A stretch of DNA of 64,000 nucleotides from Anoplolepis gracilipes. Its lineage: Eukaryota; Arthropoda; Insecta; Hymenoptera; Formicidae. Positions 37,179-51,127 of the stretch are shown here, piece by piece. Position numbers and translations under genes: made by a program. Location of the stretch: assembly GCF_047496725.1 (NCBI RefSeq), contig NC_132973.1, positions 191,001-255,000 of the forward strand, given 5' to 3'. Every line of letters begins with the position of its first letter. Position 1 is the first letter of the stretch. Under the pieces are notes generated by a model, which was given only the letters and a program-made list of their open reading frames with translations, was not told the origin of the DNA and ran no database searches.

Positions 37179-39008
37179 ATGCTGCCGAACAAGTCATCGC
37201 CGTCTTCGTCGTCGACGTCGTCGTCGTCTAGCAACGCGAAGGTCATGTTCCCCGATAAAAGACCGACGACCAAGCAAATGAAGTCGTCCACGTTGACGAA
37301 CGCCGCCGGCCTCAGTTCTCTCATTACCTTCACCGTTCTCTTGCTCGCCTGGATTTCGGGTTTCGCCTCGCGGCTTTTCGCTGTCATACGTTTCGAGAGT
37401 ATCATACACGAGTTCGATCCGTGGTACGTATTCTGCGCCAATTATTTACCGGTATCTGCTTGTCTCACGAATCTGTTATCGTATACATCATAATCATATG
37501 TTAAGAAATGATAAACTTTGTTTTTCTATTATGTAACGAAAATATGAAATAATTTTGCTTGTAATATGTTGTTTTTATTTAGAAACATGCCAAGGAATTT
37601 ATACTCTCATCTAAGGTCATATATATATAAATATTTCTTAATGATCGATGAGCTTGAATAAAATTGAATAATTTATAGCTAGAATAAAATTTCCATTTTA
37701 CTTTATGTAATTATTGAAGTTATTTTAACAAGCAAGAATAGAAATGTTTGATTATCAATAAGATATTTGTACAATTAAATTTAAATACATCTTTTTAGGT
37801 TTAACTACAGAGCGACAGCGTATATGGTGCAACATGGATTTTACAATTTTTTAAATTGGTTCGATGAACGAGCATGGTATCCATTGGGACGAATTGTCGG
37901 TGGAACTGTTTATCCTGGACTCATGATTACATCTGGATCGATACACTACATTCTGCACTCTTTAAACATACCAGTGCATATAAGAGACATATGTGTATTC
38001 TTAGCTCCAATTTTTAGTGGCCTTACTGCCATATCTACATATTTATTAACAAAAGAAATATGGAGTGCTGGAGCTGGCTTATTCGCTGCTTGTTTTATCG
38101 CCATTGTACCTGGCTATATCTCGAGGTCCGTAGCCGGCAGTTACGACAACGAGGGGATTGCAATCTTTGCGTTGCAAATCACTTATTACCTCTGGGTTAA
38201 GTCGGTCAAAACTGGTTCAATCTTTTGGGCGAGCATAACTGCTCTGTCTTATTTTTACATGGTATCAGCATGGGGAGGTTATGTGTTCATTATTAATCTC
38301 ATTCCATTGCATGTATTTGCCTTGCTGGTCATGAATCGCTTTAGCAATCGGTTATTTACCAGTTATACAACGTTTTACGTTCTTGGACTTTTACTGAGTA
38401 TGCAAATACCATTCGTCGGTTTTCAACCGATTAGAACTTCCGAACATATGGCAGCGGGTGGTGTATTCGGTCTCCTAATCTTTATAGCAGCTCTTAGGTA
38501 TGTATTATTTCAATTTATATTAGTTTGTTAATTATTACATTATTTAAAATTATTTATTTAAGAGAAACGTTTCCTACATTATATAGTACAATGTAATATA
38601 TATAGTATTAATGTTAATTTCTTTGATTACAGATACTTAAGAACTGTACTTACCAAGTCTGAGATGAAATATTTCGGTGGTGTAGTAGCTGTAACGGCGG
38701 CTATACTCCTATTAATTCTGATCGCATTAACGTACGCTGGTGTTGTCGCTCCTTGGAGCGGTAGGTTTTACTCGCTTTGGGATACCGGTTATGCCAAAAT
38801 ACATATCCCCATAATAGCATCTGTATCCGAACATCAACCGACAACTTGGTTCAGCTTTTTCTTTGACTTGCACATTCTTGTCACAACGTTCCCGGTTGGT
38901 CTGTGGTACTGTATTAAGCATATAAATGACGAACGTGTCTTTGGTAAGTGATTGTGTTTGAAAACATTATATTTTAAGAGATATACACCTAGTTAAAGAT
39001 AAATAATA

Positions 39009-39049
<41 letters not shown>

Positions 39050-40589
39050 CCCCACAGTCATACTATACGCCATAAGTGCCGTTTATTTTGCTGGAGTGAT
39101 GGTGAGACTTATGTTGACTTTGACTCCAGTAGTGTGTATGCTGGCCGGTGTGGCTATCAGTAGACTCGTAGAATTATACCTCAAAGAGGAGGACAGGGAC
39201 GATCGTAACGGTACTGAAAGCAATGAGGAGAGTGAAGAGGAAAGAGAGAGAAGTCCCGGTAGAGCTTTGTACGATAAAGCCGGTAAACTACGTAGAATGA
39301 AGCATGAGAGGCCGAAAGGTAGCGGCGATGGATTAGGCGCAAATTTACGTAACGGCGTCATTATCGGCATGTTAATGTTATTGATGATGTTTACTGTGCA
39401 TTGCACATGGGTGACCAGCAATGCATATTCTAGTCCATCTATCGTTTTGGCTTCCTATAGTAACGATGGCGGCAGAGCCATACTCGACGATTTTCGAGAG
39501 GCTTACTACTGGTTAGCTCAAAATACTCCCAATGACGCTAGAGTTATGAGTTGGTGGGATTATGGATATCAGATTGCTGGTATGGCAAACAGGTATACAT
39601 TACATTTATAAAATCCTACGTATTTAAATTAACACGATCAATCGCTAATTTAATATAACATTGTTACGTGTAAATTTTTTTTGTAGAACTACACTCGTGG
39701 ACAATAATACGTGGAATAATTCGCACATAGCTCTGGTTGGTAAAGCAATGAGCTCGAACGAAAGTGCCGCTTATGAAATTATGACATCTCTAGATGTAGA
39801 CTATGTGTTGATCATTTTTGGTGGTATGATTGGATATTCCGGCGATGATATTAATAAATTCTTATGGATGGTCCGAATCGCCGAAGGAGAACATCCCCAA
39901 GATATTCGCGAGAGTGATTATTTCACCGAAAGAGGAGAATTCCGCGTGGACTCTGAAGGTTCTCCCACTCTCTTGAACTCGCTAATGTACAAGCTGAGTT
40001 ACTATCGGTTTGGAGAGGTTAAAATAGATTATCGATCGCCTCACGGTTATGATCGTACTCGTAACGCTGCAATAGGCAATAAAAATTTCCAGTTAACATA
40101 TCTGGAAGAAGCCTACACTACTGAACATTGGCTTGTCAGGATTTACAGGTGACTAAAAACATTTACAATCGTTTTGATTTATATGTTTGATCGATGTATA
40201 TCTTAAATTTCTATGTTAATATTATCAATTGCAAAATATGTCTATAGGGTGAAAAAACCAGCAGAATTTAATAGACCAAGAATTCCGATCTCTAAACGGA
40301 TTATTACGCGTCGCGCAAATTCGTATATTAGTAAAAAGGTTGGTATTCTCCCCTTTTATATCTTAGGCTAAGGAAAAAAAGATTTTTTTTTTTTTTTTAT
40401 ATATCTTATCTTGTGGTTTTTCGTATCGTTTTGCCGTTTTTGTCATCATATATCAGTTGATTTGGAAACGTAGTTGAAGTTATGGGGGGTCGGACATTGA
40501 TGTTTCAGACTGCACGGCGTAGGCGAGGTTTCATAAAAGGCCGGCCAGTTGTTATTAAAGGACAGAAACCTCAACGAATAACGACGTAA
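37179..40589 (+). CDS. STT3B: Oligosaccharyltransferase catalytic subunit STT3B
   Basis: STT3 transfers the Glc3Man9GlcNAc2 glycan to Asn in N-X-S/T sites in the ER lumen; the B form acts mostly after translation. Seven exons (37179-37423, 37799-38497, 38633-38943, 39058-39592, 39687-40148, 40248-40338, 40509-40589) join in frame to 807 residues. The N-terminus is cytosolic and Ser-rich. Many membrane spans follow. Family hallmarks seen are RFESIIHEFDPW with the catalytic-loop acidic residue D80, SVSEHQPTTW, the WWDYG motif at 584-588, DNNTWNNSH and the DK-type region near DVDYVLIIFGG. The Lys/Arg-rich tail fits the B rather than the A paralogue. The start at 37179 is the first ATG in frame. 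The exon 4 acceptor is preceded by 36 thymines. Confidence 0.96.
39014..39049. repeat. 36-base poly-T used as STT3B polypyrimidine tract
   Basis: An uninterrupted T run is followed by CCCCACAG, the acceptor of STT3B exon 4, so the tract sits where U2AF binds. Confidence 0.9.
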
Positions 40590-42762
40590 CGAAGATTCGC
40601 TGACTATTTCATAACAGTTTGCAAATACAACTTTTGTAATAAAAGATTTACCGTCCCTTGGGTCTACCACAAATTATACCTCGAACTAAGAATTTAATCG
40701 TCAAAAGAGAATTCAACCAGTTTGCAAAGAGAATAGAATACTTCAAAAATATAGTTTCTAACATTCAGAATAATTTGAAAAATTAATAATTTTATGAATA
40801 TTATTTTTTTAAGCCTTGTTTTTCAAGCTGTGTTGGCTTATATCACATTGTGTTGTATTGTTATCCGATTGATTTTTTACAAGGATAAGTCGTTATCATT
40901 TGTTATTGCTAGTATAAATATCTTTAAAATTACATGCAGATATATTTTCTATAATTAAGTCGTATATTTATATGAAAACATTACAGCAGATCATTTGTAG
41001 TAATATTTTTTTTTTTTTGCATTCTAGAGATAAATTAATTTTTTTGATAAGTTAATTGCATTTAATAGTTAATGTAAAAAACTTTCATCAAATTCATTCA
41101 TCTGTTACCAATTAAACAATTGTATCAAAATATCGTGTAAATTGAGACTTGTAAGACATCTTATAGTTAGTGTACACATATTTATGTTACATAGTGTGTT
41201 TATGCACATGGTATTATATCAGGCGAAATTTGTCAAATAAGCAGACTTGCCAATTTTCAACCAGAACAGAACGATTGAATGTGTCATGTGTACACAGTTT
41301 GTTGTATAGCACCTTGTTGAAAGATAAACATTTGTGATAACACAGTGTTGTTATTTACAAATATGCATTTAAAACGCCTATTTAATTTTTGTTTTAAAAA
41401 CAAAATAAGTAACATATTGCATATATAATTTTTATAAATTTATGATCCAAATCCAATACGAAACAATATTCTAATATGTTACTCGATACATTACAACTTG
41501 ATTTTCTTTTTCTTTACATATTATGTAACTTGTAAATTTTGATAAATAATAATGTGTGTGTATAAAAGCCAAAAATTATAATCAATAATATATAAAATTT
41601 CTAATATCAGCAAATGAAATAATATACATTTTGGGCTTTTCTATATAATAATAGGTTATAGTTTTTTAAACATCAAAATTGATAAATACATATATAATCA
41701 ATATATTCAATTTTATTCGTCAAATTTATCTCTTGAATTATTACAGTCTTATTAATTTTTTATTTCTGTTATAAATTTGTTAGTTTTACAATAATCTGTA
41801 ATCTTATACAAGCTGTATAAAAATTCAGCACAATTTATATTTTTATATAATTATATTTTTTATTTCTTAATTTAATATAATGATTTAATAGAGTGCTCAA
41901 GAAAAATCTGAAATGACTATTATATATCTGATCGGTGAATTATAATTGCTAAAATAATCCAATCGTTTCAAATCGCTATTTTTTAAATGCAAATTGTGAA
42001 AAAAATTAAAAAAAAAGAATCGATTCTTTGCGCAATATGAATATGTGATGCAACACACGAACATTATAGCGATTTAAATATTTTAATTAGCGGTATATTT
42101 AAATATTAATTTAATTATTTATATAAAATTAGTAGATACGAGATAGTAATAAATTTTAGATTTTTTTTTTAGATGTTTTTGATATTTCCTCGCGAGATAT
42201 AAAAAATAATACCAACATAGTTGGATAACACGCGCGCGCATTTAGTTTTATTATAAATTCATTATTGTTATGTATTGTTACGCTATTTTGCGCAAACAAT
42301 ATTGAAAAGAATGGAAAGTTCGAGAGTTACGTTTATTTAGTAATTGTAAGATAACGAATTCGAGCGATTGTTATCGATACACGAATAATCTCTTTGTGTA
42401 TGTATGTATATCTCTTTCCTAGCCTTTTCAGGCGCTCATATTTTATCGCACGCGTGCATATAAAATCATTGAGAAAAAAATCGCGCGTGTATGTCTGTGT
42501 GTATATATAGGTTATGTTAATCTATAAAGTACGGAAAACGCGGTCCTTTTTTTCGCTGCTGTCACGCGTAGAGCGGGTCTTTGTTTGTCAAACATTCCGC
42601 GCTCGTAGCTCGTAACTCGTAGCTCGTAACTCGTAGCATCATCATAAGATTAATCGACTTTCCGCGCGAAAAGTAGGAAACAGTAGAATCGCCGAATCCA
42701 TAGCGATTTCAGGGACTGTCAGGGACTTTTCAGCTTCCGGGAACTGTACTCGTGTGCACCGT

Positions 42763-42775
42763 GGCCGCCATTTTG
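42763..42775 (+). promoter_or_regulatory. YY1-type GCCGCCATTTTG element upstream of INO80D
   Basis: This is the complement of the CAAAATGGCGGC motif often found near animal transcription starts. It lies in a CpG-rich stretch about 1.3 kb upstream of the INO80D ATG, where a first exon is expected. Confidence 0.5.
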
Positions 42776-42883
42776 CTTCCCCCGCACGTCTGACATGTCT
42801 TTCTAATGTTATTATCGATGAATGTTGAAATTTGTACGTGAAATTATTTCGTGCTTTATTGTCCGAGGGAGGCGAGTTTTTCT

Positions 42884-42884
<1 letters not shown>

Positions 42885-42930
<46 letters not shown>
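42885..42930. repeat. (GA)n tract in the INO80D promoter region
   Basis: About 46 bases of GA repeat. Such tracts can bind GAGA-type factors in insects; that role is inference. Confidence 0.9.
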
Positions 42931-42934
<4 letters not shown>

Positions 42935-44108
42935 AAAGAAAGATCGCCCCTCGCCTGATCGGCGAGACATCTTTGTTGGGAACGATTTGCCATTGTCGTT
43001 CCAACCTCAGTCCATCACGGAAACACGGAACTGATACGGAGGTGCAGTCTCGCGATAGCGATCGCGAGCGATTTAATCCGTCGCCGAGCGCGAATATGCT
43101 GGGAGACTCGTACGAGGAATACTTCTGTCCACGTCGCTGAAGGACCCTGTCATTTACTTGTATTCTGCGCACAGTGTTCTGTTGCAACGAGCTGACCTAA
43201 CCAAAAAAAATCAACGCACCGTTGATCAAAGCGACGTCGCGTGTGTGTGCTTATGTCAACAGCGGAGAGATCTTGCCCGATGATATGGCTCCGGTCACGC
43301 GTTTGAGATCACTGAAAGGCGGAGATCTGGCAGTATTCACCGTCTCGACGTCTGCCCGATGCGCGATGCAGTTGCTCAAGCATGCTTAGGGCATGTTGGA
43401 TGTAGACCACTACTACTATGCGAGGCAAGGATCATTTTTATCCTGATCTAGCAATGGACTAAGTTCACGCTTACTGCTCGAACCAGGGAATTTGCATTCA
43501 CAGTCGCAGATACGCGATACACAGATTGATGCAGACCTGAGTTTATAGTAACGTATAGTTCTAAAATAATGTTAATATGTATACATATAATTAAAGTATT
43601 ATCTTAAACTATGTAAGTATACATTAAGTTATTATTCGTTGTCGCAAATTGACACGATTGTTCTACAGATCTTCTGTTTAGTTCAATTAATCAAATTCCA
43701 TGACTTGTTTAATTATACGTATAAATATAGTTATATAGAGGAAAAGAATATATTAGATACATGTAACACATCGATATACTCAAGCTAATGACTGGAGTAT
43801 CGTGTAATTATTTTTTAATTTATTGAATCTTATTACGGTAACTTTTTGCGGTAACTTATTATTCATGCAAATAAGTTTGTATTTTTTACTCGATAAACAT
43901 AACGGCAAATATCTGTGATACAATATAACATATTTTTTTATTTTTCACATACATATATTCAGTATTATATTTTTAATCGATAATATAATTTCCATTATAC
44001 TTGGATCTTGGCACATAGCGTGAACTAAGTTTTATCTAGATAGGAAGAAAGTTGATTTGGAGAGTTTGAGAATGCAGGTGGAACAGATCTGGACAGTAGC
44101 AGCAATCA

Positions 44109-45758
44109 ATGAAGGTCCCTGTTTCCGAAAACTTAAACATGGACAATAAATTGAAGTTTTCGGACCGCTTGAAGGCTTTGCTGAAAACTGAGGCTCATCA
44201 AGATGTTGATCCGTACATTTTCAGTGAACCAGAACCATTTACCGCGGGAAGAAATGCCACCACAGTGGTTCCTACAAATTCTGAAGTAATGCAAAGTTGT
44301 AAAAACAATAAGTCGAAAGGGAAATGTGTAAAGCAAAGAATAAGGATAGCGCCTGTGCCAAACACAGGCCACAAGACCGTTGGAGGCAATGCTAGGACTG
44401 AAACAAATATTGAAGATGGCATCGGGGAGAATTTGCATCAGAAATTTTCTAATTTAGTTCAACATAAACAGCGACATATTGAAAATTTGCAAAGATTAAA
44501 ATCTAGAAAGCAAAATCGGGACCATACTCTGTTATACTATCCTAGAGCTGGAGATGAGGTATTCGATAGCGATTCGAGCGGAGATGAGATGACAATCTAT
44601 CAACGTCATTGGTTCTCTGGCGAATCTCTTACACCGCTAAATCGTGCAGCCCGGTTATCTCAACTACGTTCGCAATTACAACGACAATTACTTCAATTAC
44701 GTATCAATGGAACTGACACTAAAACTGTGCTACGGCAGAGGGTTCGATGTTTATTGGAGGCCGCTTCCATAGATCCTGCTTCTACCGCAAGAACTTTAAG
44801 CGATCCTCCAAGTAAGAATAAGGTGCTTGATGGACCGCTGTTAGTTGGTGGACCATGTGGAGCAGAAGGATGCCAACAGATATCTTTACCTTGTACCCGG
44901 CATTGTTCTCGCCATATTATGTTAAATGGAGATCAGCTTCTATTTGAGCATTGCACTGCCAAGTTTAGTGACAACACACAGTGTTGTGTTCCTGTGTTTG
45001 ATGTCGCGCACGAATTACCTCTTTGCCCAGAACACGCAAGGAAGAGAGACAATTATCATCGTAAAATCCAAGAGTCCAAACCAAAGAAAGCTCGTAAAAA
45101 GCCAGCTTCCCCTACCATCCCAGCAAAGCCTAAACCTAAATCTAAGCCGAAGAAACGCAAACGGCCGCCCTCGAATAAACCAGAGACTAAGGGAGCCGCA
45201 TTGATGCATGAGGAGAGTCATTACATGAGCCAAATAAATTGTAGTGAAAATCATACCAAGACATTAAATAACTTGAACGTTCCACAAGGAAGTTCAAATT
45301 CGTCTAACTTAAATCTAGGATTGGGATTAGGCTCTCTTGGGGGACTGAGTGGAGGCCTCAAAGTCGAGCTTGGAGATAACGAAGTATTCGCTTCTTTGGA
45401 TTCTGCTGAGCATGACTTTGGTACTGTGCTCAACAATCTGCCCCCAGATGCTTTTAACGATTTATTTATCGGTAATTATATGATTACATATCTATATCCT
45501 CTATACTTTTGTAAATTTCTAGAGATTGGAGGATTTATTACATTTATTTCATAAAATAGCAGAGATTATCGCAAGATGTTTTAATTTGTAGAGGGTAGGA
45601 ATGGAGATTATGAACCATCTAGAGAAGAAGAGGAAGAGTTACAACGGGCTTTAGAAGAGGTTGATAAAGATGTACGAAATTTGGAGAGAATAGGACAAAC
45701 GCATGGACTTTTAGAGCCGGCTTTGCTCGCTCAGCTTATGTCGGATATTGCTTCGTAG
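44109..45758 (+). CDS. INO80D: INO80 complex subunit D homologue
   Basis: INO80D is an accessory subunit of the INO80 chromatin remodeller. Two coding exons (44109-45471, 45592-45758) join in frame to 509 residues. The core matches the second cysteine/histidine domain of human INO80D: CGAEGCQQISLPCTRHC, then HIMLNGDQLLFEHCTAKFSD, QCCVPVFD and LPLCPEHARKRDN. A Lys/Pro-rich nuclear-localisation-like region follows, then a Gly/Leu-rich stretch, then LPPDAFNDLFI and EGRNGDYEPSREEEEELQRAL. The start at 44109 is supported by an in-frame TAG at 44097-44099. The N-terminal zinc-binding module of the human protein is not encoded here. Retention of the intron would give a 481-residue form that ends at 45554. 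Confidence 0.88.
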
Positions 45759-46970
45759 CCCCACTAATTTTAATGTAATAATTTTTGGAAATGAGTTCGC
45801 GTGTGTTCCTTGTAACGTAGAAAAGAAGTACTGTTTATGTCTGTGCTGCTAAACGTAAGATTGCGTTATAGACTGTTATTACATAGCCACGCAAGTCCGA
45901 GATAATGGCAGGGATTGACATACAGAAAGTAACAAAAAAATGGAGAAAAAAAAACAATAGCAAACTTATGAATTTAGTATAAACAGCATATTGGGTACAA
46001 TACCACGGGTAGATTTATGTCGAACGAGTAGTAATGTAAAAACCAAGAATTCCATCCTTTTTGACAAATAATCGCGGACATTTTGCATCATTATCATAAT
46101 ACATGCAATATATTTGTAGCTTATTTGCAGATACTTTAACTTGCACTTTAAAAATTTGCTTAGAAAAATTGTTGTAGTTGTAATTATAATACATGCAATC
46201 ATTTATGAGAATATATAAGAAAAAGGGAAGAAAATAGACGAAATAATGTCATAAATGGTTCAGATTAGATTCCAACATACATGAGCTAAATAAAAAAAAA
46301 TATATAATTTTCATTTTTATATATACAGTTTATTTTTACTTAAACAAAGAGCAGGAATTATCTAAATTATCTTACTAATAGCTCCCATATTTATTGAACT
46401 ATATGTAATATTTAGCTAATTACTCAAATAATAGGTACAAAGATATTTTTATGACTGATTTGTGATGATTTTATCTGTTATATCAATTATACTATGCTAC
46501 AATTGTGAAAAAAATATTTTGGTTTACAAACCGCATATCTGTGGTTTACCACAGAATTTAGCTATCAATTAAAATTGGACACACAAATGATGTAATAAAT
46601 GAAGAAGAAATATTTGGTGTTTATATGTATAACATTGTATGTATATATATATATATATATAATTTCATTATTACAGCGAATAGTCCCATAATAGAGTTGT
46701 GCATTAATTTACTGAATAAAAATTGGGATTTGCATTATTTTTTTTAATGATGGAGATTTGCAGCCAATGTGGAAAAATGGATGATCCTCAATTTGGAATA
46801 TCTTATGCAGTATCATCTATTGAGAGAGTACTATCCGAATTTGATTTAAATAAAATATATATTTAAATACATTTTTTTACAATATAAAATTTTCTCATAA
46901 TACTTCGTGCATAGAATATTTATACAAAGACATGACTGAATTTGTAAGAAAAACACATATGTCTACATAA

Positions 46971-47050
<80 letters not shown>

Positions 47051-48534
47051 CATAGAAATAATTACGTTTTTTTATCATTTGATTACTGCAGTAACATAGC
47101 TAAATAATCACATTTATTAAATATGATTGTTGAATCATGTTCTATATATAATGTGTGCATAATCAATATTGTCACTCTCTCTCTCTCTCTTTGTTCACGT
47201 TCTGTATTATATTCATGTAGACAAATGTTCAGCGAATGAGTAGCTGTACTATATTTAAGTGAGATACAAACTAGCGAAAAGTGCCGAAAAAAATTTCATT
47301 TTTTAACATTGTTAATTGTATGACACATGCTTTGCAGCCTTAATGAAAAGATGATAAGCTGTAAGGTACTAACTGAGTAAAAGAAATATTGTGATCACAC
47401 ATATATTTCACAGAAATACTTTTCAAAATAATTATTTGAGGAGACATTTTTTACGAGATATATATGTAGAGGCACAGATTCTGAAAGTAAAACTAGATTG
47501 GTGAAACGTCACGTTGGATGGCTAATCACTTACTGCCATTTGACTTCTAAAGTATTGCACGTGCTTAGCAGTAAACTGTTATAACACTGTACGTAATAGT
47601 AGTAATGTAAAATGGACAAAATGTGCATACAGATAACATGGATTATCATAATTTTAATACATATCGTAAAGCATGAAAAAAGACGAAATACTCTGAGTGT
47701 CGTGTATTACGTAATTAGCTACCATTAAAATAAAAAAAAAAATTTGAAAAGCATTTGTCATATGAAAAAATGTGTGCAATAACAAACAGATTGAATTTTT
47801 GAAATCTAGTATTTATGATCAAAATCGCTGTGCCAAATAGTGAAATAATATCTTTTCTTTCTTTTTTGTTATGATAATGTGTGTCACTTATTCAAAAGAA
47901 ACGGGTCATATAGGAGCAAAGCGTCTTCAAATGATGACTTTTTAGCTGAATATATAAATTATATATAAAGGCGCAAAAAATAAGTTTATCACATGTAAAT
48001 GCAAATGGAAACAAAATAATTTACAAGTCGACCTAGGGGAAGTAAATTAATGTCGTATATAGTACATTATTACTACGTATAACAGTAGTAAGTAGAAATA
48101 CAATAATTATTTATGGACAGGACAATGTCGAATTTAATCGTAACGTAAGTGCATTGCTTAAGATGTATATGTGTATCTTCTTGTAAAATAGCAGCATTAC
48201 TCTTGATTAGGTATCATTAATTATATTAAGCATATTTTTTATATTGTGTTAAAGTATTCAGTTTATATCCATCCTTATCGTTCATATCCTAACGATAGAA
48301 TATCGATTTATTGTAACTCGAAATAGCCAGATTTTTATTTTCAGCATTTAGCATTCCTGTAACGAAAGAGATAATGTATCAAAAAAAATGTATATTTAAA
48401 TGTATAATTATTTTTATTTTAGAATCGATATTCAAGTTTATATTTTATATGCAATCAATATAATAAGTACCGTTTCTATTTTTTCTTCGAAATTCTCCGT
48501 ACATTTTACGCGTAATATTATTTTGTTCCGACAC
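45759..48534. other. INO80D / PPP1R36-like convergent intergenic region
   Basis: About 2.8 kb of AT-rich DNA between convergent genes. It has (TA)n tracts at 46642-46661 and about 46969-47046. No coding exon, RNA gene or mobile element was recognised. Confidence 0.6.
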
Positions 48535-50710
48535 TCAATCTATAGTGGTTGTTATAGAATAAGTATCTAATATTTTATGTTCGCGCCGTTTTATTTCACG
48601 AAGAATCCATTTTTTTCGGGCTGCTTGACGAATTTTGTCATATCTCTCGATTGATATCATAAATTCTTTCATTGGAAATTCCTCGATTGATTTAGCCTCC
48701 AGGCGGAAAGAGATTCTTTGAATTTTTTGAATTTGTTCCTTTGAAAGAAAGATTTACAATTTTCTATAAATCTTTAAAATAAGATTTTCATATTTTTGTA
48801 TATACTAGAATGACAAGGCACTTACAGCAAGCTTATCCATAGGAACACTTTTTCGCGTTTCCAATATTTTCTTCTCAAGCGTATCAATTTCTATTGCTGG
48901 TTCTATTGCTGCTGGCTCCTCCTCTTCGCTCGGCATCAACATTATATCATAATTTGAACGATTATGACCCAGTATACCTACTTTAATGCCCAATTGAGGT
49001 AGCATTTCATCCTCAATAAGAAGAGCATTTTTTAAATAAGCAATTTTCGGATCGCGTATGTCAATATCAATTACTCCTTTAATTAGAAACATAAAGATAT
49101 AATTATTTTTGATACTGAAATATAGCTATTCATTTTTTTATGATGTAAAAATATATTACAGCTTAATAATAGACACTAAATACAATAGAGCACAACACCT
49201 AATGATAAGAGACGAAAATCGCAATCCGTATACATCAATTCGTGAGGTAAAGGAGAATTTCGGAGTAATCGACTTTTTAATGTCATTTTAGGACCATGCA
49301 ATATACGAATGTCATCTTCCAGCATGTCTTGAATAAGCCGACTGTCGCTTTGTCTTTGTGCTGTATTGTACGCCTCGGTTCGAAGTAGTCTATGCAATTC
49401 TAGTTCTGCGAACAATATATATCGCAATAAATTACTTTTCAAAGTAATTCTAAAGACATTATATAAGATATCTGAGATTCTATACGTGCGTGTAATATAA
49501 ATAATTCATCAGATATCTTACCGATTAAATTATAATGTTTGCGTTGCAACGCTATCCATACGACTCGATGAGCCGTGCTTATCAAAGCTTCGAAGATCCT
49601 TAAATCTTTCTCGCCCTGTGATTGTGTGATCGTCCGTTTCATCCCGGCCATCATATGATGATACTGCGGCCCGCTCTGGCAACCCAATATTAAATCTGCA
49701 TATTCCCTACCCAAGACACAGCGAAGGACTCGCATCTCCTCGGCATATCGGGATCTGTGTCCACGTGCCAATGGATTTGGCGCCTTTTTCATAGTAGCAG
49801 CCCGCTCCTGCATCAAGTCTTCCCATATCTCTACATAATGTTGGAAATAGATGATCAACGCCCTTAAAAATCGGTCAACGATCGGCAAATGGAAGAAGTG
49901 TATGAATTGGGGACTGACGGGTGTTATGAGCAAAAAAAGGACGAGATCTTTGATATCTTGCAAAATAATAACATCCGGTTCGTTCGGCATTACTTTCCTC
50001 AGGTAATGTTTTCGAAATTTAATCTATAAATGAATATGACATTAATGGGTACAAAAATTCTTTTGATTTTCGAAAAATATTTATAACACACATTTCAATC
50101 TGTTGTGTATATATATATATATATATATATTGCGCGATTTTCACCTTTTCTCTATCGTTCAACATTTCCCGATAACTCAGAATTAAATACGCATGTGGAC
50201 AATAAATTTCCGACACATGATCGGCAATAACTTGCTTCTTTCGCCTCTTAGTTTCATCTTCTGCCTTTGCCACTCTAATCAGTATAATATATGTAATTAG
50301 AATTTGCACGGATAAAAAATTCGTAAATCTTTGTTTTATATTATTTTATCGATTATTTTATATCTATAGTATTTTCAAAGTAGTAATAAAATTTCAACAT
50401 TTATGAATACAGTACGTGAAAAAATATATGTAAATAAAAATTCATTGAAAAATATAAGTAAAAAGATATATAAGTTACACTGGTTTGTTTTTCTTGTAAT
50501 ATTTGTGCAATATTAAATTATATTACAAATAAATGTTATAGCTTAAAAATTAAAGCAAAAGATATCTAATGGGAAAAAATTAATGTCTTAAGTACATAAC
50601 AGAGTAAATTCTCATGTACTAGTTATTTAAAGTATGTTAAGAGTATAACCATTACCCCAATAAAATTAATCCCTCCGAAATCTCATCCCATCCAAAGTAT
50701 CTTTCACCCA
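48535..50710 (-). CDS. PPP1R36: Protein phosphatase 1 regulatory subunit 36-like protein
   Basis: Six exons (50655-50710, 50145-50274, 49522-50023, 49199-49405, 48826-49076, 48535-48738) join in frame to 449 residues; human PPP1R36 is of similar size. The family pattern is seen in LGREYADLILG, then QYHHMMAGMKRTITQSQGEKD, FEALISTAHRVVWIALQRK and, across a splice junction, ELHRLLRTEAYN, which aligns without gaps to the equivalent vertebrate segment. The family is testis-biased and linked to PP1 control. The last exon contains RISF (residues 390-393), which fits the RVxF PP1-docking consensus. The first exon is only 56 bases (MGERYFGWDEISEG) and was found by its donor and matching phase. Function is inferred from family resemblance. 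Confidence 0.7.
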
Positions 50711-50861
50711 TATTTAGATATAATATGAAAATACTCTACAACTTTCTTTTATATAATTTCTTTTACAATTTTATAATAGATTTTCAGGTTATCAGTTTCT
50801 AGGAATTGACATGTTCTTCTAATCTAGTGAAGATATAACAGAGTCGAATTATTGATTCGAC

Positions 50862-50914
<53 letters not shown>

Positions 50915-51127
50915 CATACATATACGTATACATACTTTAAACAGTTATAGTACTCAAAAATCAAAATAATAGATTTTTTTATATATGTTATAGATTTAGA
51001 CAGTTTTCATCAAATTATATAATAATGTTATCATAAATACGTAAAACAATATCAATATTCTTCGCGTAGAGCATTATTTATTTATATTATATTATATTAC
51101 AACTTGTATTATAATATTTAGCAAACA
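50711..51127. other. Gap between MRPL9 and the PPP1R36-like gene
   Basis: AT-rich, with a (TA)n tract at 50865-50910. It should hold the promoter of the PPP1R36-like gene and the MRPL9 3' UTR; no further gene seen. Confidence 0.6.

Larger units (their letters stand above)
40590..44108. other. STT3B 3' region and INO80D promoter/5' UTR
   Basis: 40590-42550 is AT-rich and shows no gene; it should include the STT3B 3' UTR. From about 42540 to 43550 the DNA is CpG-rich and promoter-like, with a GGCCGCCATTTTG motif (YY1-type) at 42763-42775 and a (GA)n tract at 42885-42930. An acceptor-like TGCAG at about 44074-44078 suggests a 5' UTR intron. Frames of 70-181 codons around the GA tract are repeat-driven and carry no motif. 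Confidence 0.55.

Noticed and set aside
42642..43187. 181-codon minus-strand frame near INO80D
   Set aside because: It passes through the (GA)n tract and a CpG-rich promoter-like area and shows no motif.
45472..45554. Extension of INO80D exon 1 to the stop at 45554 as the main protein
   Set aside because: The spliced exon 45592-45758 restores the conserved EGRNGDYEP tail, so the read-through is at most an intron-retention form.
49439..49521. In-frame continuation of the PPP1R36-like exon past 49522
   Set aside because: Splicing at 49522 to 49405 gives an ungapped family match, whereas the continuation ends at a stop and does not match.
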